In this document: positions 19,606 to 29,825 of the stretch, one piece after another | Position numbering within the stretch: the first letter of the stretch is position 1 | How the letters are laid out: each line of letters begins with the position of its first letter | Source: Bacteroidota bacterium | GTDB lineage: Bacteria; Bacteroidota; Bacteroidia; Bacteroidales; GCA-2711565 | NCBI GenBank assembly: GCA_018816945.1 | Contig: JAHIVC010000101.1 | Span: forward strand, 1 to 64,000 | DNA length: 64,000 bases | Reading direction: 5' to 3' | Made by a program: the position numbers and the translations under genes | Notes under the pieces: model-generated | Told to the model about the DNA's origin: nothing | What the model saw: only the letters and a program-made list of their open reading frames with translations | Database searches by the model: none

Positions 19606-22600
19606 ATGGCTTTTCGAAAAGAAAATACCGGTACCGGAACATTCACAAAAATGACCATCAGTCTTGCTTCTCCTGAAGCAATCCTTGAAAAATCAAGTGG
19701 AGAAGTTCTTAAACCCGAAACCATTAACTATCGTACCTACAAACCTGAACGCGACGGGCTTTTTTGCGAAAGAATTTTCGGGCCTGTAAAAGACTGGGAA
19801 TGTCATTGCGGTAAGTATAAAAGGATTCGATACAAAGGTATTGTTTGTGATCGTTGCGGAGTAGAAGTTACTGAAAAGAAAGTTAGACGTGAACGTATTG
19901 GTCATATTCAACTTGTTGTTCCTGTTGCACATATATGGTACTTCAGATCATTACCTAATAAAATAGGTGCTTTACTTGGTTTACAAACCAAGAAACTTGA
20001 CATGATCATTTATTATGAACGCTATATTGTTATCAACGCAGGGATAAAAGCAGCTGAAGGTGTCAATTATCTTGACTTTCTGACAGAAGAAGAATATTTC
20101 GAGATTATTGAAAGTCTTCCGGCTGAAAATCAATATTTGGACGATTCGGATCCGGATAAATTCATTGCAAAAATGGGTGCCGAAGCAATTCATGACCTTT
20201 TGGCCAGATTAGATCTTGACACCATGTCATTTGATCTTCGTCATAAAGCGAATACCGAAACATCTCAGCAACGTAAAGCCGAAGCGTTAAAGCGTCTTCA
20301 GGTTTTTGAAGCATTTCGTGATGCAAGGACCAGGATCGAAAACAGACCTGAATGGATGATTGTGAAGGTAGTACCTGTTATTCCACCTGAACTTCGACCA
20401 TTGGTTCCACTAGATGGCGGCCGTTTTGCTACATCCGACTTAAATGACTTGTATCGTCGTGTTATTATTCGTAATAACCGTTTAAAACGATTAATTGAAA
20501 TCAAAGCTCCTGATGTAATCATGCGAAACGAAAAACGTATGCTTCAAGAAGCCGTTGATTCATTATTTGATAACTCAAGAAAAGCAAACTCGGTTAAAAC
20601 AGAATCGAACAGGGCACTGAAATCATTAAGCGATAGTTTAAAAGGGAAACAAGGACGATTCCGTCAGAACTTACTTGGAAAACGTGTCGACTATTCAGGT
20701 CGTTCTGTAATTGTTGTTGGACCCAATTTAAAACTTAACGAGTGTGGTATTCCGAAAGATATGGCTTCTGAATTATTCAAACCATTTATCATTCGAAAAA
20801 TGCTTGAAAGAGGCATTGTTAAAACCGTAAAATCAGCTAAGAAAATTGTTGATCGTAAAGATCCTGTTGTTTGGGATATACTCGAAAATATTTTGAAAGG
20901 CCATCCGGTCATGCTGAACCGTGCTCCTACCCTTCACCGATTAGGTATTCAGGCCTTCCAGCCTAAATTAATTGAAGGAAAGGCGATACAGTTGCACCCA
21001 TTGGTTTGTACGGCTTTCAACGCCGACTTTGACGGTGACCAAATGGCTGTTCACGTTCCGTTAGGAAACGCAGCAATTCTGGAAACCCAAATTTTAATGC
21101 TTGCATCCCACAACATTTTAAATCCAGCGAACGGTGCCCCTATCACAGTGCCATCTCAGGACATGGTTTTAGGATTGTATTACATGACCAAAGGCAGAAA
21201 AAGTACTCCTGAACATATTGTTAAAGGTGAAGGATTTAGATTCTATTCACCGGAAGAAGTAATCATTGCTTATAACGAGAAAAAAATTGACTTGCACGCG
21301 ATGATCAGCGTTAAAACAAATGACGTTGAGAATAATGTTATAGTCAACAAAATGATTGATACTACTGTTGGTCGGGTTCTATTCAATCAGGTAGTTCCTG
21401 AAGGTTATGGTTATATCAATCAGCTTCTTACTAAAAAGGCATTAAGGGACATTATCGGAGACGTTGTTAGAAAAACCGGAACTGCCATAACTACTGAATT
21501 CCTCGACAATATCAAAGAACTTGGATTTAATATGGCTTTTGAAGGTGGTTTATCTTTCAATTTAGGTGATGTATTAATCCCTGAAGAAAAAGTTCAGTTG
21601 GTTAAAAATGCAAATTTAGAAGTTGAAGAAGTAATGAATAACTATAATTTGGGATTCATTACCAATAACGAACGCTATAATCAAATTATTGATATTTGGA
21701 CACATACCAACTCACAACTTACACATACCTTGATGGCCCAGATTTCTAAAGATCAGCAAGGCTTCAATTCAGTATATATGATGCTGGATTCTGGAGCTCG
21801 GGGATCAAAAGAACAAATTCGTCAGTTATCAGGTATGAGGGGATTAATGGCTAAACCACAAAAATCAGGTGCTACCGGAGGCGAAATTATTGAAAATCCG
21901 ATTCTTTCAAATTTTAAAGAAGGATTATCAGTACTTGAGTATTTTATCTCAACTCACGGTGCACGTAAAGGTTTAGCTGATACAGCACTTAAAACAGCTG
22001 ACGCCGGTTATCTGACCCGACGTTTGGTTGATGTTGCACAAGATGTTATCATATCTGAACAAGATTGTGGTACTTTACGTGGATTAACAATTACAGCTCT
22101 GAAAAAGAGTGAGGAAACTGTTGAATCGTTATACGATAGAATTCTTGGAAGGACTACCGTTCACGACATCTATCATCCAATAACCGAAGAATTAATAATC
22201 AAAGCCGGTAAAGAATTAACCGAAGATATAGCCGAAATTATTGAAGCATCACCAATTGAAGCAGTTGAAATTCGTTCGGTATTAACCTGCGAATCAAAAC
22301 TTGGGGTATGTACCAAATGTTATGGTCGTAACCTTGCTTCAGGTAGAATGGTTCAGAAAGGTGAATCTGTTGGTGTAATTGCTGCTCAATCAATTGGAGA
22401 GCCAGGTACGCAGTTAACATTACGTACATTCCACGTTGGGGGTACTGCTTCAAACATTACAATTTCTTCAAAAATTGAAGCTAAATTCGATGGTATCATT
22501 GAAATTGACGAATTACGATCTGTTGAATACACTAATACTGAAGGAAGTAAATTCGATGTAGTTGTCGGTCGATCTGCAGAAATGCGAATTATTGACAAGA

Positions 22601-23895
22601 AAACACAAATAGTGCTTACTTCCGGAAATATTCCTTACGGATCATCTCTGCTGGTAAAAAATAATACAGAGATCAAAAAAGGTACCTTGATTAGCACTTG
22701 GGATCCTTATAATGCTGTTATTTTATCAGATGTAAATGGTAAAATTGTCTTCAATAATGTGATCGAAGGATTAACCTATCGTGTTGAATCAGATGAGCAA
22801 ACCGGATACAAGGATAAGGTGGTTATTGAATCACGTTCAAAATCAAAAAATCCCAGTATGTCTATATTGAATTCTGACGATATTGAAATCAGATCGTATG
22901 ACATTCCTGTAGGATCTCACATTATTGTTAATGACGGAGCAAAAGTTATAGCTGGTGAAATCCTGGTTAAAATTCCTAGAGCAATTGGAAAATCAGGTGA
23001 TATCACCGGTGGTCTTCCAAGGGTAACAGAATTATTTGAAGCTCGAAACCCTTCTGATCCTGCTGTTGTTTCAGAAATTGATGGTGTAGTATCTTTCGGT
23101 AAAAAACTTAAACGTGGTAACCGTGAGGTTATCATCACCTCAAAAACCGGTGAAGAAAAGAGATATCTTATTTCAACAAGTAAACAAATCCTGGCACAGG
23201 AAAATGATTATGTGAAAGCCGGAACACCATTATCAGAAGGTGTAATGACTCCGGCAGATATTCTTGCAATTAAAGGACCAATGAAGGTTCAGGAATATAT
23301 TGTTAACGAAATTCAGGAAGTTTACAGATTGCAAGGTGTTAAAATCAATGATAAACATTTTGAAGTCATCGTTCGTCAAATGATGCGTAAAGTTGAAGTT
23401 GCTGATCCTGGTGATACAAAATTCCTTGAAGGAGAACTGGTTAACAAAATATCTTTCATGGACGAGAATGATGAAATTTTTGGAAAGAAAGTAATTATTG
23501 ACTCAGGAGAATCTGATAATTTTAAAGCAGGACAAATTGTAAGTGCCCGTAAATTAAGAGATGAGAACTCTATGTTGAAACGTAAGGATAAGAAACTTAT
23601 CGAATCAAGAGATGCTCAACCTGCAACTGCTCGTCAGATTTTACAGGGAATAACAAGGGCTTCATTACAAACAAATAGCTTTATTTCAGCTGCTTCATTC
23701 CAGGAAACAACCAAAGTTCTTACGCAGGCATCAATAATGGCCAAAACTGACTATTTAATGGGCTTGAAAGAGAACGTAATTGTTGGTCATAAAATTCCTG
23801 CTGGAACAGGACTTCGTGAATATCAAAATATCCTTACTGGTTCGAAAGAAGAGTATGATGCAATGATGGCTGCAAAAAAAGCAGTTGAGGTTTAA
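19606..23895 (+). CDS. rpoC: DNA-directed RNA polymerase subunit beta prime
   Basis: The 1429-residue subunit is complete. It has the first zinc site ([20 protein letters not shown], about residues 65-84), the catalytic NADFDGDQ loop (Mg-binding D474, D476, D478), the bridge and trigger helices ([19 protein letters not shown], then PIEAVEIRS) and the second zinc site ([17 protein letters not shown]). It is co-transcribed with rpoB, with a 79-base gap. The length fits the Bacteroidota form. Confidence 0.98.
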   Translation: MAFRKENTGTGTFTKMTISLASPEAILEKSSGEVLKPETINYRTYKPERDGLFCERIFGPVKDWECHCGKYKRIRYKGIVCDRCGVEVTEKKVRRERIGHIQLVVPVAHIWYFRSLPNKIGALLGLQTKKLDMIIYYERYIVINAGIKAAEGVNYLDFLTEEEYFEIIESLPAENQYLDDSDPDKFIAKMGAEAIHDLLARLDLDTMSFDLRHKANTETSQQRKAEALKRLQVFEAFRDARTRIENRPEWMIVKVVPVIPPELRPLVPLDGGRFATSDLNDLYRRVIIRNNRLKRLIEIKAPDVIMRNEKRMLQEAVDSLFDNSRKANSVKTESNRALKSLSDSLKGKQGRFRQNLLGKRVDYSGRSVIVVGPNLKLNECGIPKDMASELFKPFIIRKMLERGIVKTVKSAKKIVDRKDPVVWDILENILKGHPVMLNRAPTLHRLGIQAFQPKLIEGKAIQLHPLVCTAFNADFDGDQMAVHVPLGNAAILETQILMLASHNILNPANGAPITVPSQDMVLGLYYMTKGRKSTPEHIVKGEGFRFYSPEEVIIAYNEKKIDLHAMISVKTNDVENNVIVNKMIDTTVGRVLFNQVVPEGYGYINQLLTKKALRDIIGDVVRKTGTAITTEFLDNIKELGFNMAFEGGLSFNLGDVLIPEEKVQLVKNANLEVEEVMNNYNLGFITNNERYNQIIDIWTHTNSQLTHTLMAQISKDQQGFNSVYMMLDSGARGSKEQIRQLSGMRGLMAKPQKSGATGGEIIENPILSNFKEGLSVLEYFISTHGARKGLADTALKTADAGYLTRRLVDVAQDVIISEQDCGTLRGLTITALKKSEETVESLYDRILGRTTVHDIYHPITEELIIKAGKELTEDIAEIIEASPIEAVEIRSVLTCESKLGVCTKCYGRNLASGRMVQKGESVGVIAAQSIGEPGTQLTLRTFHVGGTASNITISSKIEAKFDGIIEIDELRSVEYTNTEGSKFDVVVGRSAEMRIIDKKTQIVLTSGNIPYGSSLLVKNNTEIKKGTLISTWDPYNAVILSDVNGKIVFNNVIEGLTYRVESDEQTGYKDKVVIESRSKSKNPSMSILNSDDIEIRSYDIPVGSHIIVNDGAKVIAGEILVKIPRAIGKSGDITGGLPRVTELFEARNPSDPAVVSEIDGVVSFGKKLKRGNREVIITSKTGEEKRYLISTSKQILAQENDYVKAGTPLSEGVMTPADILAIKGPMKVQEYIVNEIQEVYRLQGVKINDKHFEVIVRQMMRKVEVADPGDTKFLEGELVNKISFMDENDEIFGKKVIIDSGESDNFKAGQIVSARKLRDENSMLKRKDKKLIESRDAQPATARQILQGITRASLQTNSFISAASFQETTKVLTQASIMAKTDYLMGLKENVIVGHKIPAGTGLREYQNILTGSKEEYDAMMAAKKAVEV

Positions 23896-23911
23896 TTTAA
23901 AAATTCGCTTT

Positions 23912-24229
23912 ATGAATGATTCAAATAATCAAAAACAAATAAATATTGAATTGAGTGAGGAAATTGCTGAAGGTATTTATTCAAATCTCGCAATGATAAC
24001 TCATTCTAATGCCGAATTTGTTGTTGATTTTATTAAAATGATGCCTGGTGTTCCAAAAGCTAAGGTTAAATCGAGGGTAATTTTAACTCCTCAACATGCC
24101 AAAAGACTGCTTCGGGCACTTCAGGATAACATTTCAAAATTTGAATCCATACATGGTAATATTATAGAATCAAATGCGGGTGAAGGCCTTCCACCAATTA
24201 GTTTTGGCGGTCCCACGGCCCAAGCATAA
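23912..24229 (+). CDS. DUF3467 family protein
   Basis: This 105-residue protein starts at MNDSNNQKQINIELSEEIAEGIYSNLAMI and matches the small DUF3467 pattern, including HSNAEFVVDFIKMMPGVPKAKVKSRVILTPQHAKRLLRAL. The start at 23912 is preferred over the frame opening at 23885, which overlaps rpoC. Its function is not established. Placement directly after rpoC, before the operon terminator, suggests coexpression with RNA polymerase subunits; this order is, to my knowledge, common in Bacteroidota. Confidence 0.88.
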   Translation: MNDSNNQKQINIELSEEIAEGIYSNLAMITHSNAEFVVDFIKMMPGVPKAKVKSRVILTPQHAKRLLRALQDNISKFESIHGNIIESNAGEGLPPISFGGPTAQA

Positions 24230-24236
24230 TAAAACA

Positions 24237-24271
24237 AAAAAAGTGTTACTATTTAGTAGCACTTTTTTTTT
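24237..24271 (+). terminator. Terminator of the rpoBC transcript
   Basis: AAAAGTGTTACTA pairs with TAGTAGCACTTT (one G-T pair) and is followed by a run of nine T. Confidence 0.9.
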
Positions 24272-24290
24272 GACACCCTTCAGGGTGTCA
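24271..24290. repeat. GC-rich palindrome overlapping a stop codon
   Basis: TGACACCC-TTCA-GGGTGTCA is a perfect 8-base-pair inverted repeat. Its right end supplies the TGA stop of the minus-strand gene at 24288-24695. It could be the remaining end of a mobile element or a 3' stabilising hairpin. Confidence 0.7.
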
Positions 24291-24695
24291 CCCCTGAAAA
24301 TCAAAAAGTTTCAAATCACCCTCCTGTTCAACACAATCAATAATTTTCTTTTTAAACTTCCAACAAGTCATTTGCCTATACTCAAGCTTCTTTGATAGCT
24401 CGTAAGTTGAGATACCCGGTTCTTTGCAAACGCTATAAGCAATTTGAAATGCATCAACAATATCAATTTTACAGTGATGAAAAATTGTGTGTGCCGTAGC
24501 CGACTCTTCAGACTTACATTTTGTACATCTTCTCGAATAACTGCTTTTTCCTTTACAAAAATTAGTATGTCCGCATTTACGGCATTTAAATCCATCCTGC
24601 CATTTAAGTTCTGCCAAATATTTCAGACATTTATCATTATCTGAAAATTTGTCATTAAATTGACTTATATCAAGATTGTACATTAAGATGCTCAT
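24288..24695 (-). CDS. Orphan IS1595-type zinc-ribbon/HTH domain protein
   Basis: The 135-residue product matches only the N-terminal part of IS1595-family transposases. It has a lead helix (YLAELKWQDGFKC), a zinc ribbon (CRKCG at about 38-42, CTKC at about 57-60), the SATAHTIFHHCKI segment and a helix-turn-helix (GISTYELSKKLEYRQMTCWKFKKKI). The DDE catalytic domain, normally another 150-200 residues, is absent and no remnant of it was seen nearby. It may be a truncated transposase or a DNA-binding domain kept as a regulator. No terminal inverted repeats or target duplication were found, though a palindrome overlaps its stop. Confidence 0.75.
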   Translation of the reverse strand: MSILMYNLDISQFNDKFSDNDKCLKYLAELKWQDGFKCRKCGHTNFCKGKSSYSRRCTKCKSEESATAHTIFHHCKIDIVDAFQIAYSVCKEPGISTYELSKKLEYRQMTCWKFKKKIIDCVEQEGDLKLFDFQG

Positions 24696-24807
24696 ATTAT
24701 GCTTATTACATTATTCTTATTCGTGACAATTAATTAAACTGGAACAATTATTGATACAAAAATAAAAAAAATAGTGATATTAATGCGATTTAATATTGAA
24801 TAATATA

Positions 24808-24815
24808 TATCTTTG
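24808..24815 (+). promoter_or_regulatory. Probable -7 box of the thioredoxin pair
   Basis: TATCTTTG matches TAnnTTTG and lies 23 bases before the ATG at 24839. No clear TTTG is present at -33. Confidence 0.5.
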
Positions 24816-24838
24816 TATAAAAATTAATATTTACAAAA

Positions 24839-25357
24839 ATGAGAACACTTAATTTAATTACTTTAATGCTGGTTGGGGTTTTATCTTTTGGCTGTGCATC
24901 TGCTAATAGCAATGAAAAAAAAGATGTAAGTAAATCTGAAGCCAAAACTAATAAGGATGGTAAAATATTACCCGAACATTTAACCTACGAATCATTTAAA
25001 GAAAAGGTATGGGATTTTGAATCTAGTCCTACCGAATGGGTTTATAAAGGAACCGAGCCTTGTATTATTGACTTCTATGCTGATTGGTGCAATCCATGTA
25101 AAATGATTGCTCCCATTATGGAAGAACTCGCAATCAATTATGAAGGAAAAGTGAAAATTTACAAAATAGATACTCAAACCGAACAAAAATTGGCCTCTGT
25201 TTTTCAAATTACCGGAATCCCTGCCATACTTTTTGTACCTGCAACAGGACAACCTATGAAGCAAACAGGTGCAATGTCGAAAGAGTATTATGAACAAGTA
25301 ATAAAAGAGTTCTTGCTATCCACACCTCAAAAAGGGAACGCAACAAGTCAAAAATAA
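24839..25357 (+). CDS. Lipoprotein thioredoxin with CNPC active site
   Basis: The 172-residue protein starts with a lipoprotein signal peptide (LSFGC lipobox, lipidated Cys at about residue 19), followed by a lysine-rich linker and a thioredoxin fold (about 55-165). The active site is DWCNPCKM (C84, C87), differing from the usual CGPC, and the cis-proline loop ITGIPA is present. A periplasmic or outer-membrane-anchored disulfide reductase or isomerase is likely. The N in the CxxC should raise reduction potential relative to CGPC, which is inference. It is paired with a cytoplasmic thioredoxin 26 bases downstream. Confidence 0.88.
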   Translation: MRTLNLITLMLVGVLSFGCASANSNEKKDVSKSEAKTNKDGKILPEHLTYESFKEKVWDFESSPTEWVYKGTEPCIIDFYADWCNPCKMIAPIMEELAINYEGKVKIYKIDTQTEQKLASVFQITGIPAILFVPATGQPMKQTGAMSKEYYEQVIKEFLLSTPQKGNATSQK

Positions 25358-25383
25358 TTTAACAGCGCAAAACATCACATAAA

Positions 25384-25749
25384 ATGGAACATTTAACGAA
25401 ACAAACTTTTTTAGATAAAGTATTTAATTACGAAGAAAATAAAGATTGGAAATTTGAAGGCAAATTACCATGTTTAATCGATTTTTACGCTGATTGGTGC
25501 GGCCCTTGTAAAATGGTTGCCCCAATACTAGATGAATTATCGAAAGAATATGAAGGTAAAGTGAATATTTATAAAGTTGACACAGAAGCTGAGCAGGAAT
25601 TAGCTGCTGCATTTGGAATAAGAAGCATTCCTTCAATGTTATTCTGTCCACAGGATGGTCAACCACAAATGGCACAAGGAGCCTTACCAAAAGACTCTTT
25701 AAAACAAGCTATTGAAGAAGTTCTTTTAAAAACTGTATCAGCAAAATAA
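25384..25749 (+). CDS. Thioredoxin
   Basis: The 121-residue protein has no signal peptide and carries the canonical DWCGPCKM site (C39, C42) and cis-proline (IRSIPS). The N-terminal LTKQTFLDKVFNYEENKDWKFEG segment closely parallels its upstream neighbour (LTYESFKEKVWDFE), so the pair likely arose by duplication, one copy gaining a lipoprotein signal. It probably supplies reducing power in the cytoplasm. A terminator follows. Confidence 0.93.
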   Translation: MEHLTKQTFLDKVFNYEENKDWKFEGKLPCLIDFYADWCGPCKMVAPILDELSKEYEGKVNIYKVDTEAEQELAAAFGIRSIPSMLFCPQDGQPQMAQGALPKDSLKQAIEEVLLKTVSAK

Positions 25750-25775
25750 TTGATTAAAAATTAGCAGGTTAAAAG

Positions 25776-25804
25776 GCCGTGATTTTTGTCACGGCTTTTT
25801 TTTT
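25776..25804 (+). terminator. Terminator of the thioredoxin pair
   Basis: GCCGTGA (25776-25782) pairs with TCACGGC (25789-25795) and is followed by nine T. Confidence 0.93.
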
Positions 25805-25811
25805 ATTTTTG
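25804..25811 (+). promoter_or_regulatory. Probable -7 box of the WbqC-like gene, abutting the terminator
   Basis: TATTTTTG shares its first T with the terminator T run and lies 24 bases before the ATG at 25836. A TTTG occurs in the terminator loop (25785-25788), but its 15-base spacing is short. Confidence 0.5.
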
Positions 25812-25835
25812 CACAAGCTTGATAACAGATAATTT

Positions 25836-26456
25836 ATGGATAAAATTCTTTTAAGTACAGCATACCTCCCTCCCATCAATTATCTTTCGTGCATTGCCCT
25901 TGCAGATGAAATCACAATTGAAGCTCATGAAACCTATACTAAGCAAACTTTTAGAAATCGAAGCCATATTTATTCTCCCAATGGGTTACAAGCATTGATT
26001 ATTCCAATTAACAAAGTGAATGGCAATCATACAAAAACCATCGATATTCAAATTTCGGATCATTCTGATTGGCGATTACATCATTGGAAATCGTTGCAAA
26101 CTGCCTATAATACTTCCGCCTTTTTTATTTATTACAAAGATGAAATCCGGAAAACATTGCAATTTCCTTCATCGAAATTATTTGAGTACAACTTGCATGT
26201 TTTAAATTTTCTTTTGAATGAGATTGGAATAAAGAATACGATTAAAATCAGTGAAGATTACATTAATAATCCTTCTGAAATTGTAGATTTAAGAACAAGT
26301 ATCAGTCCCAAAAGCAAAGTTTCAATAAACAATCCGCAGTATTATCAACTTTACAGTCAAAAATATGGCTTCCTCGAAAACTTAAGTATTCTGGATTTAT
26401 TATTTAACGAAGGTCCCAATACTTTAAACTATTTGCAATCAATGGTTCAGAAATAA
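25836..26456 (+). CDS. WbqC-like family protein
   Basis: The 206-residue protein matches the WbqC-like pattern: an N-terminal LLSTAYLPPINYLSCIALADEITIEAHETY, the RNRSHIYSPNGLQALIIPI segment and KTLQ/HHWKSLQTAYNTSAFF. The family name comes from an O-antigen gene cluster and members are thought to act in glycan or nucleotide-sugar metabolism; the reaction is not established. It ends one base from the convergent pgpH-like gene, with no space for a terminator between them. Confidence 0.8.
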   Translation: MDKILLSTAYLPPINYLSCIALADEITIEAHETYTKQTFRNRSHIYSPNGLQALIIPINKVNGNHTKTIDIQISDHSDWRLHHWKSLQTAYNTSAFFIYYKDEIRKTLQFPSSKLFEYNLHVLNFLLNEIGIKNTIKISEDYINNPSEIVDLRTSISPKSKVSINNPQYYQLYSQKYGFLENLSILDLLFNEGPNTLNYLQSMVQK

Positions 26457-28529
26457 TTATTCGGGGTATTCAATTCTTACATGATAAATATTCAATAGTT
26501 TTTTCTTTAGGATTTCTTTAATTTTTGTGATCTCACGGAAAGTAATATTTGAGTCAATAAATTGATTAGCGTCAATTTGCTTTTCGATAATACTTTCAAC
26601 AAGCTTATTTAAAGATTCTTCGGTTGGAACCTTAATGCTTCTTGATGCAGCCTCAACAGAATCGGCCATCATAACCACAGCAGTTTCGCGGCTCATCGGA
26701 ATTGGTCCCGGATATGAGTACAATTTCTCATCAATATTTTTAGCTTCTTTACTGTTCATTTTCATATGGTAAAAATACTCCACCTTTCTACTCCCCTGAT
26801 GCGTGACGATGAAATCAATCACTTGTTTAGGCAGATCGTATTTAGTGGCAAGTTCTACACCTCTATAGATATGATCAACAATAATTTTAGCGCTTTGATC
26901 TGGAGTCAACTTATCGTGAGGATTGATTCCAGATGATTGATTTTCTATAAAATATACAGGTGCATCCATTTTTCCTATATCATGGTAAAGGGCCCCTGTT
27001 CTGGCCAGTAAGGTATTTCCACCGATCTCAAATAATATTTCTTCTGCTAAGTTTGCTACCTGCATTGAATGCTGAAAGGTACCCGGTGCTTTCGACGACA
27101 ATTCCCGTAATAATTTATTATTTGTGTTAGAAAGTTCTATTAAGGTTACGTCTGTAATTAATCCAAAAACCTTTTCAAACAGATAAATCAATGGGTAAGA
27201 GAACAAGGTTAGGACTGCACTTCCGCCAAATAACAAGAAAGAAGTCCAATCAATGCCTTTAAAGCTTCCTTCCTGTACTAAGCTTAATCCTAAGTATACG
27301 GTCGAATAAGTTACAAATATCATCAATGAACTCCTAAAAAACTGAGCCCTGCGCTGCAACTGCACAACACTGATGATTGCAATGATTCCAGCTATAAGTT
27401 GAAGAAAGACAAATTCAAAACTATTAGGCACTAAAAATCCAATGATAATAATGGTGATAATATGCACATACAAAGCCGGTCGTGTATCAAAAAATGATCT
27501 TATAATTAAAGGAATAATACAAATAGGCACCAAATATAAATATCCGACATTGTATTTAATAACCAAACTGGTAATGAATACCATCATAATAATCAACAAT
27601 AAAATCAAGGCAATTTTAATGTTATCAAAAAATATTTCTCTCCTGAAGTATAACAGAAAGAAGAATAATACAACCATTGATATTGAAATCAGGATAAGTT
27701 GCCCTAATAAAATTACATAGTATGTTGATGCAGAGCCCAATTGTTGTTCATACTCCTTCTTCATCGATTCTAAAATTTGAAATTTGTCCGACGATACCAA
27801 CTCCCCTTTTGAAATAATTCTTTCGCCCGTTTGAACCATACCGCGCATAAGAGATAACTTGCTCAATTGCAATTGTTTTTCTTCCTCAGTTTTTACTTTA
27901 TTATATTTAATATTTATAAAAAGTGTATTTTCAAGCGTGCTCAACAATATGCTTTGATCTAGTCTTGAATTTCCGGTGACCGCTTTTTGAAAATAGTCGT
28001 ACGCTGATTGAATACTAAAGACTTCACTAAATCGCTTTTCTTCAGCTTTATTGCCTTTTATCATTACGAATAGTTCTTGTTTGGTCACATCCACAATTTC
28101 TGCTAAATTTTCAATAATGCCAACGGTGATAACCGAATCAAAAATCATACTGCATCTGTACCAATTCAAATTCTTTTTTTGCTCGCTCATAGGCGAATCT
28201 TTATATTTTGCCTTCCAATTATTTTCAAAATTTTCAAATAATTCATCTTGTTTGGTTAGTGTAATACCCTCATCATAAACAAAATAAGGCTTTATCTGAG
28301 CAAGTATGATTTTCCTATCCTGATCAATTTCACTCTCCGGTTTTAAAATAGCAAAATTATATGATGCGATTAAATCGTTATGCATCCACGGTCTGCCTTT
28401 TTGAAACTCATATTTAAATTTTCCTTCTTTTGGAAAAATAATTACCAGAAGAATGATTGAAAATAAAAATAGCAATCCTTTGATTATTGGGGATTTATGT
28501 ATTCGTAAAAAATCGGAAACTCTTTTCAT
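26457..28529 (-). CDS. 7TM-HD family phosphodiesterase (PgpH/YqfF-like)
   Basis: The 690-residue protein has an N-terminal membrane anchor (about 12-32), an extracytoplasmic region (about 35-270), seven membrane helices (about 275-440) and a C-terminal HD domain. The metal-binding residues are visible: H487 in FQHSMQ, H516-D517 in YHDIGK, and a later HQG motif (FIVTHQGS). This architecture is known to hydrolyse cyclic di-AMP in Listeria PgpH and relatives. It probably lowers the cyclic di-AMP level in response to an envelope signal. A TCCCGA palindrome lies just upstream of its start. Confidence 0.9.
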   Translation of the reverse strand: MKRVSDFLRIHKSPIIKGLLFLFSIILLVIIFPKEGKFKYEFQKGRPWMHNDLIASYNFAILKPESEIDQDRKIILAQIKPYFVYDEGITLTKQDELFENFENNWKAKYKDSPMSEQKKNLNWYRCSMIFDSVITVGIIENLAEIVDVTKQELFVMIKGNKAEEKRFSEVFSIQSAYDYFQKAVTGNSRLDQSILLSTLENTLFINIKYNKVKTEEEKQLQLSKLSLMRGMVQTGERIISKGELVSSDKFQILESMKKEYEQQLGSASTYYVILLGQLILISISMVVLFFFLLYFRREIFFDNIKIALILLLIIMMVFITSLVIKYNVGYLYLVPICIIPLIIRSFFDTRPALYVHIITIIIIGFLVPNSFEFVFLQLIAGIIAIISVVQLQRRAQFFRSSLMIFVTYSTVYLGLSLVQEGSFKGIDWTSFLLFGGSAVLTLFSYPLIYLFEKVFGLITDVTLIELSNTNNKLLRELSSKAPGTFQHSMQVANLAEEILFEIGGNTLLARTGALYHDIGKMDAPVYFIENQSSGINPHDKLTPDQSAKIIVDHIYRGVELATKYDLPKQVIDFIVTHQGSRKVEYFYHMKMNSKEAKNIDEKLYSYPGPIPMSRETAVVMMADSVEAASRSIKVPTEESLNKLVESIIEKQIDANQFIDSNITFREITKIKEILKKKLLNIYHVRIEYPE

Positions 28530-28566
28530 GTGTTTATAATTTATTTCTTAATTGCCACATAGCTTG

Positions 28567-28582
28567 TCCCGATTTTTCGGGA
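28567..28582. repeat. TCCCGA palindrome between divergent genes
   Basis: TCCCGA-tttt-TCGGGA lies in the spacer between pgpH-like and the C40 peptidase gene, one of several copies of this mini-palindrome in the window. Confidence 0.6.
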
Positions 28583-28723
28583 GAATACCAATGTATTCAC
28601 ACTCAGTTTGTATGACCAGTCTTATGTGCATTTCATAAAATAAAATTAACTAGTAGTAAATATAATGAAAATGCGATATATAAATAATATTTCACTAATT
28701 TTAGGAACACAAAAGTACATCAT

Positions 28724-29503
28724 ATGAACTATGGAATTTGCGAATATAGTTTGATTCCCGTTAGAAAAGAGGCAAATAATAGTGCCGAAATGGTGACTCA
28801 ATTATTATTTGGTCATACTTATACAATCATAGAGAATGGAGAAAATTGGCATCAAATAAGGATATCAAATGATAATTATGAAGGTTGGATAGAGCAAAAA
28901 CAAATAAGTCAGATCTCAGAAAATGAATTCAAACTATATACTTCCGAAACTCATAATATCGTTTCGGATTTGGTTCAAGTCGTTAATAATAATTCCAAAA
29001 ACACCTTTTTCCCTATATTATTGGGAAGCAATATTTACGGAGAACAAAACAAAGTTTTTCAGATAAACTGGCAGGAATACACCTATAATGGGGCGTTTGT
29101 ATCATCAAAACAAAAAATCAGTGCCGGCCATATCATCGAAAATGCTTTAATGTATAAAAATGCGCCTTATTTATGGGGAGGTAAAAGTCCTTTTGGAATT
29201 GATTGTTCAGGACTTGTTCAGATGGCCTATTATTTATCAGGCATCAAATTATTGAGAGATGCTTCACAACAAGCTACTCAGGGAGAAACAATTAATCTGA
29301 TCACAGATGCTTCACCGGCCGATTTATGTTTTTTCGATAATGATGAAGGGGCTATTACTCATGTTGGAATTTTATTGCCAGATTCAAAAATTATCCATGC
29401 TTCAGGGTATGTTCGTATCGATTCTATTGATCACCATGGCATTTACGATTCGGTTGACCAATGTTACAGTCATAAATTACGGTTGATTAAAAAAATCATT
29501 TGA
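28724..29503 (+). CDS. C40 family (NlpC/P60) peptidase with SH3-like N-terminal domains
   Basis: The 259-residue protein has an N-terminal bacterial SH3-like domain (about 1-65), a second linker or SH3-like part and a C-terminal NlpC/P60 domain (about 125-255). The catalytic Cys161 is in FGIDCSGL, His213 in ITHVGI and the third residue His225 in IIHASG. It resembles Bacteroidota enzymes that cut gamma-D-Glu-diamino acid bonds in muropeptides (YkfC-like). No signal peptide is visible, so a cytoplasmic muropeptide recycling role is likely; that location is inference. Confidence 0.9.
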   Translation: MNYGICEYSLIPVRKEANNSAEMVTQLLFGHTYTIIENGENWHQIRISNDNYEGWIEQKQISQISENEFKLYTSETHNIVSDLVQVVNNNSKNTFFPILLGSNIYGEQNKVFQINWQEYTYNGAFVSSKQKISAGHIIENALMYKNAPYLWGGKSPFGIDCSGLVQMAYYLSGIKLLRDASQQATQGETINLITDASPADLCFFDNDEGAITHVGILLPDSKIIHASGYVRIDSIDHHGIYDSVDQCYSHKLRLIKKII

Positions 29504-29573
29504 GGCAATTCTGGTTTTGCTTTCTAAACTTATTCTAAATTACAAATTTCATTTTTTTTATAAGATATTATTT

Positions 29574-29581
29574 TAATTTTG
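29574..29581 (+). promoter_or_regulatory. -7 box of the FMN-riboswitch transcript
   Basis: TAATTTTG matches TAnnTTTG, and the expected start point (about 29587) is just before the aptamer. No clear -33 TTTG is seen. Confidence 0.55.
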
Positions 29582-29593
29582 CAGAATAATAAT

Positions 29594-29734
29594 TTCTTCG
29601 GGGCAGGGTGATTCGCCAACGCGAAAATTCCCGACCGGCGGTTAAAGTCCGCGACTCCCGATTTTTTAGTTAAAAAATCGGGATTGAACCTGTGAAATTC
29701 AGGTGCCGACAGTAAAGTCTGGATGGTAGAAGAA
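29594..29734 (+). promoter_or_regulatory. FMN riboswitch aptamer (RFN element)
   Basis: All conserved RFN blocks are present in order: TTCTTCGGGGCAGGGTG, a stem CGCCAACGCG, AATTCCCGACCGGCGGT, AAAGTCCGCGA, a variable stem (TCCCGATTTTTT/AAAAAATCGGGA), TGAACCTGTGAAATTCAGGTGCC, GACAGTAAAGTCTGGATG and GAAGAA. P1 is TTCTTC (29594-29599) with GAAGAA (29729-29734). It controls the TonB receptor at 29877. Conserved-core agreement is strong enough to call without a model search. Confidence 0.96.
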
Positions 29735-29825
29735 GATTATCCTTGGTTGATGCTTTCAATCATTTCTGTACCTTATATCAAATTAAGATGCATGAAGTGT
29801 TTTGATCAATAAATGATAATTCATA

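Noticed and set aside
24174-24395. Open frame across the rpoC-operon terminator
   Set aside because: It overlaps the DUF3467 end, a strong terminator and the zinc-ribbon gene in other frames.
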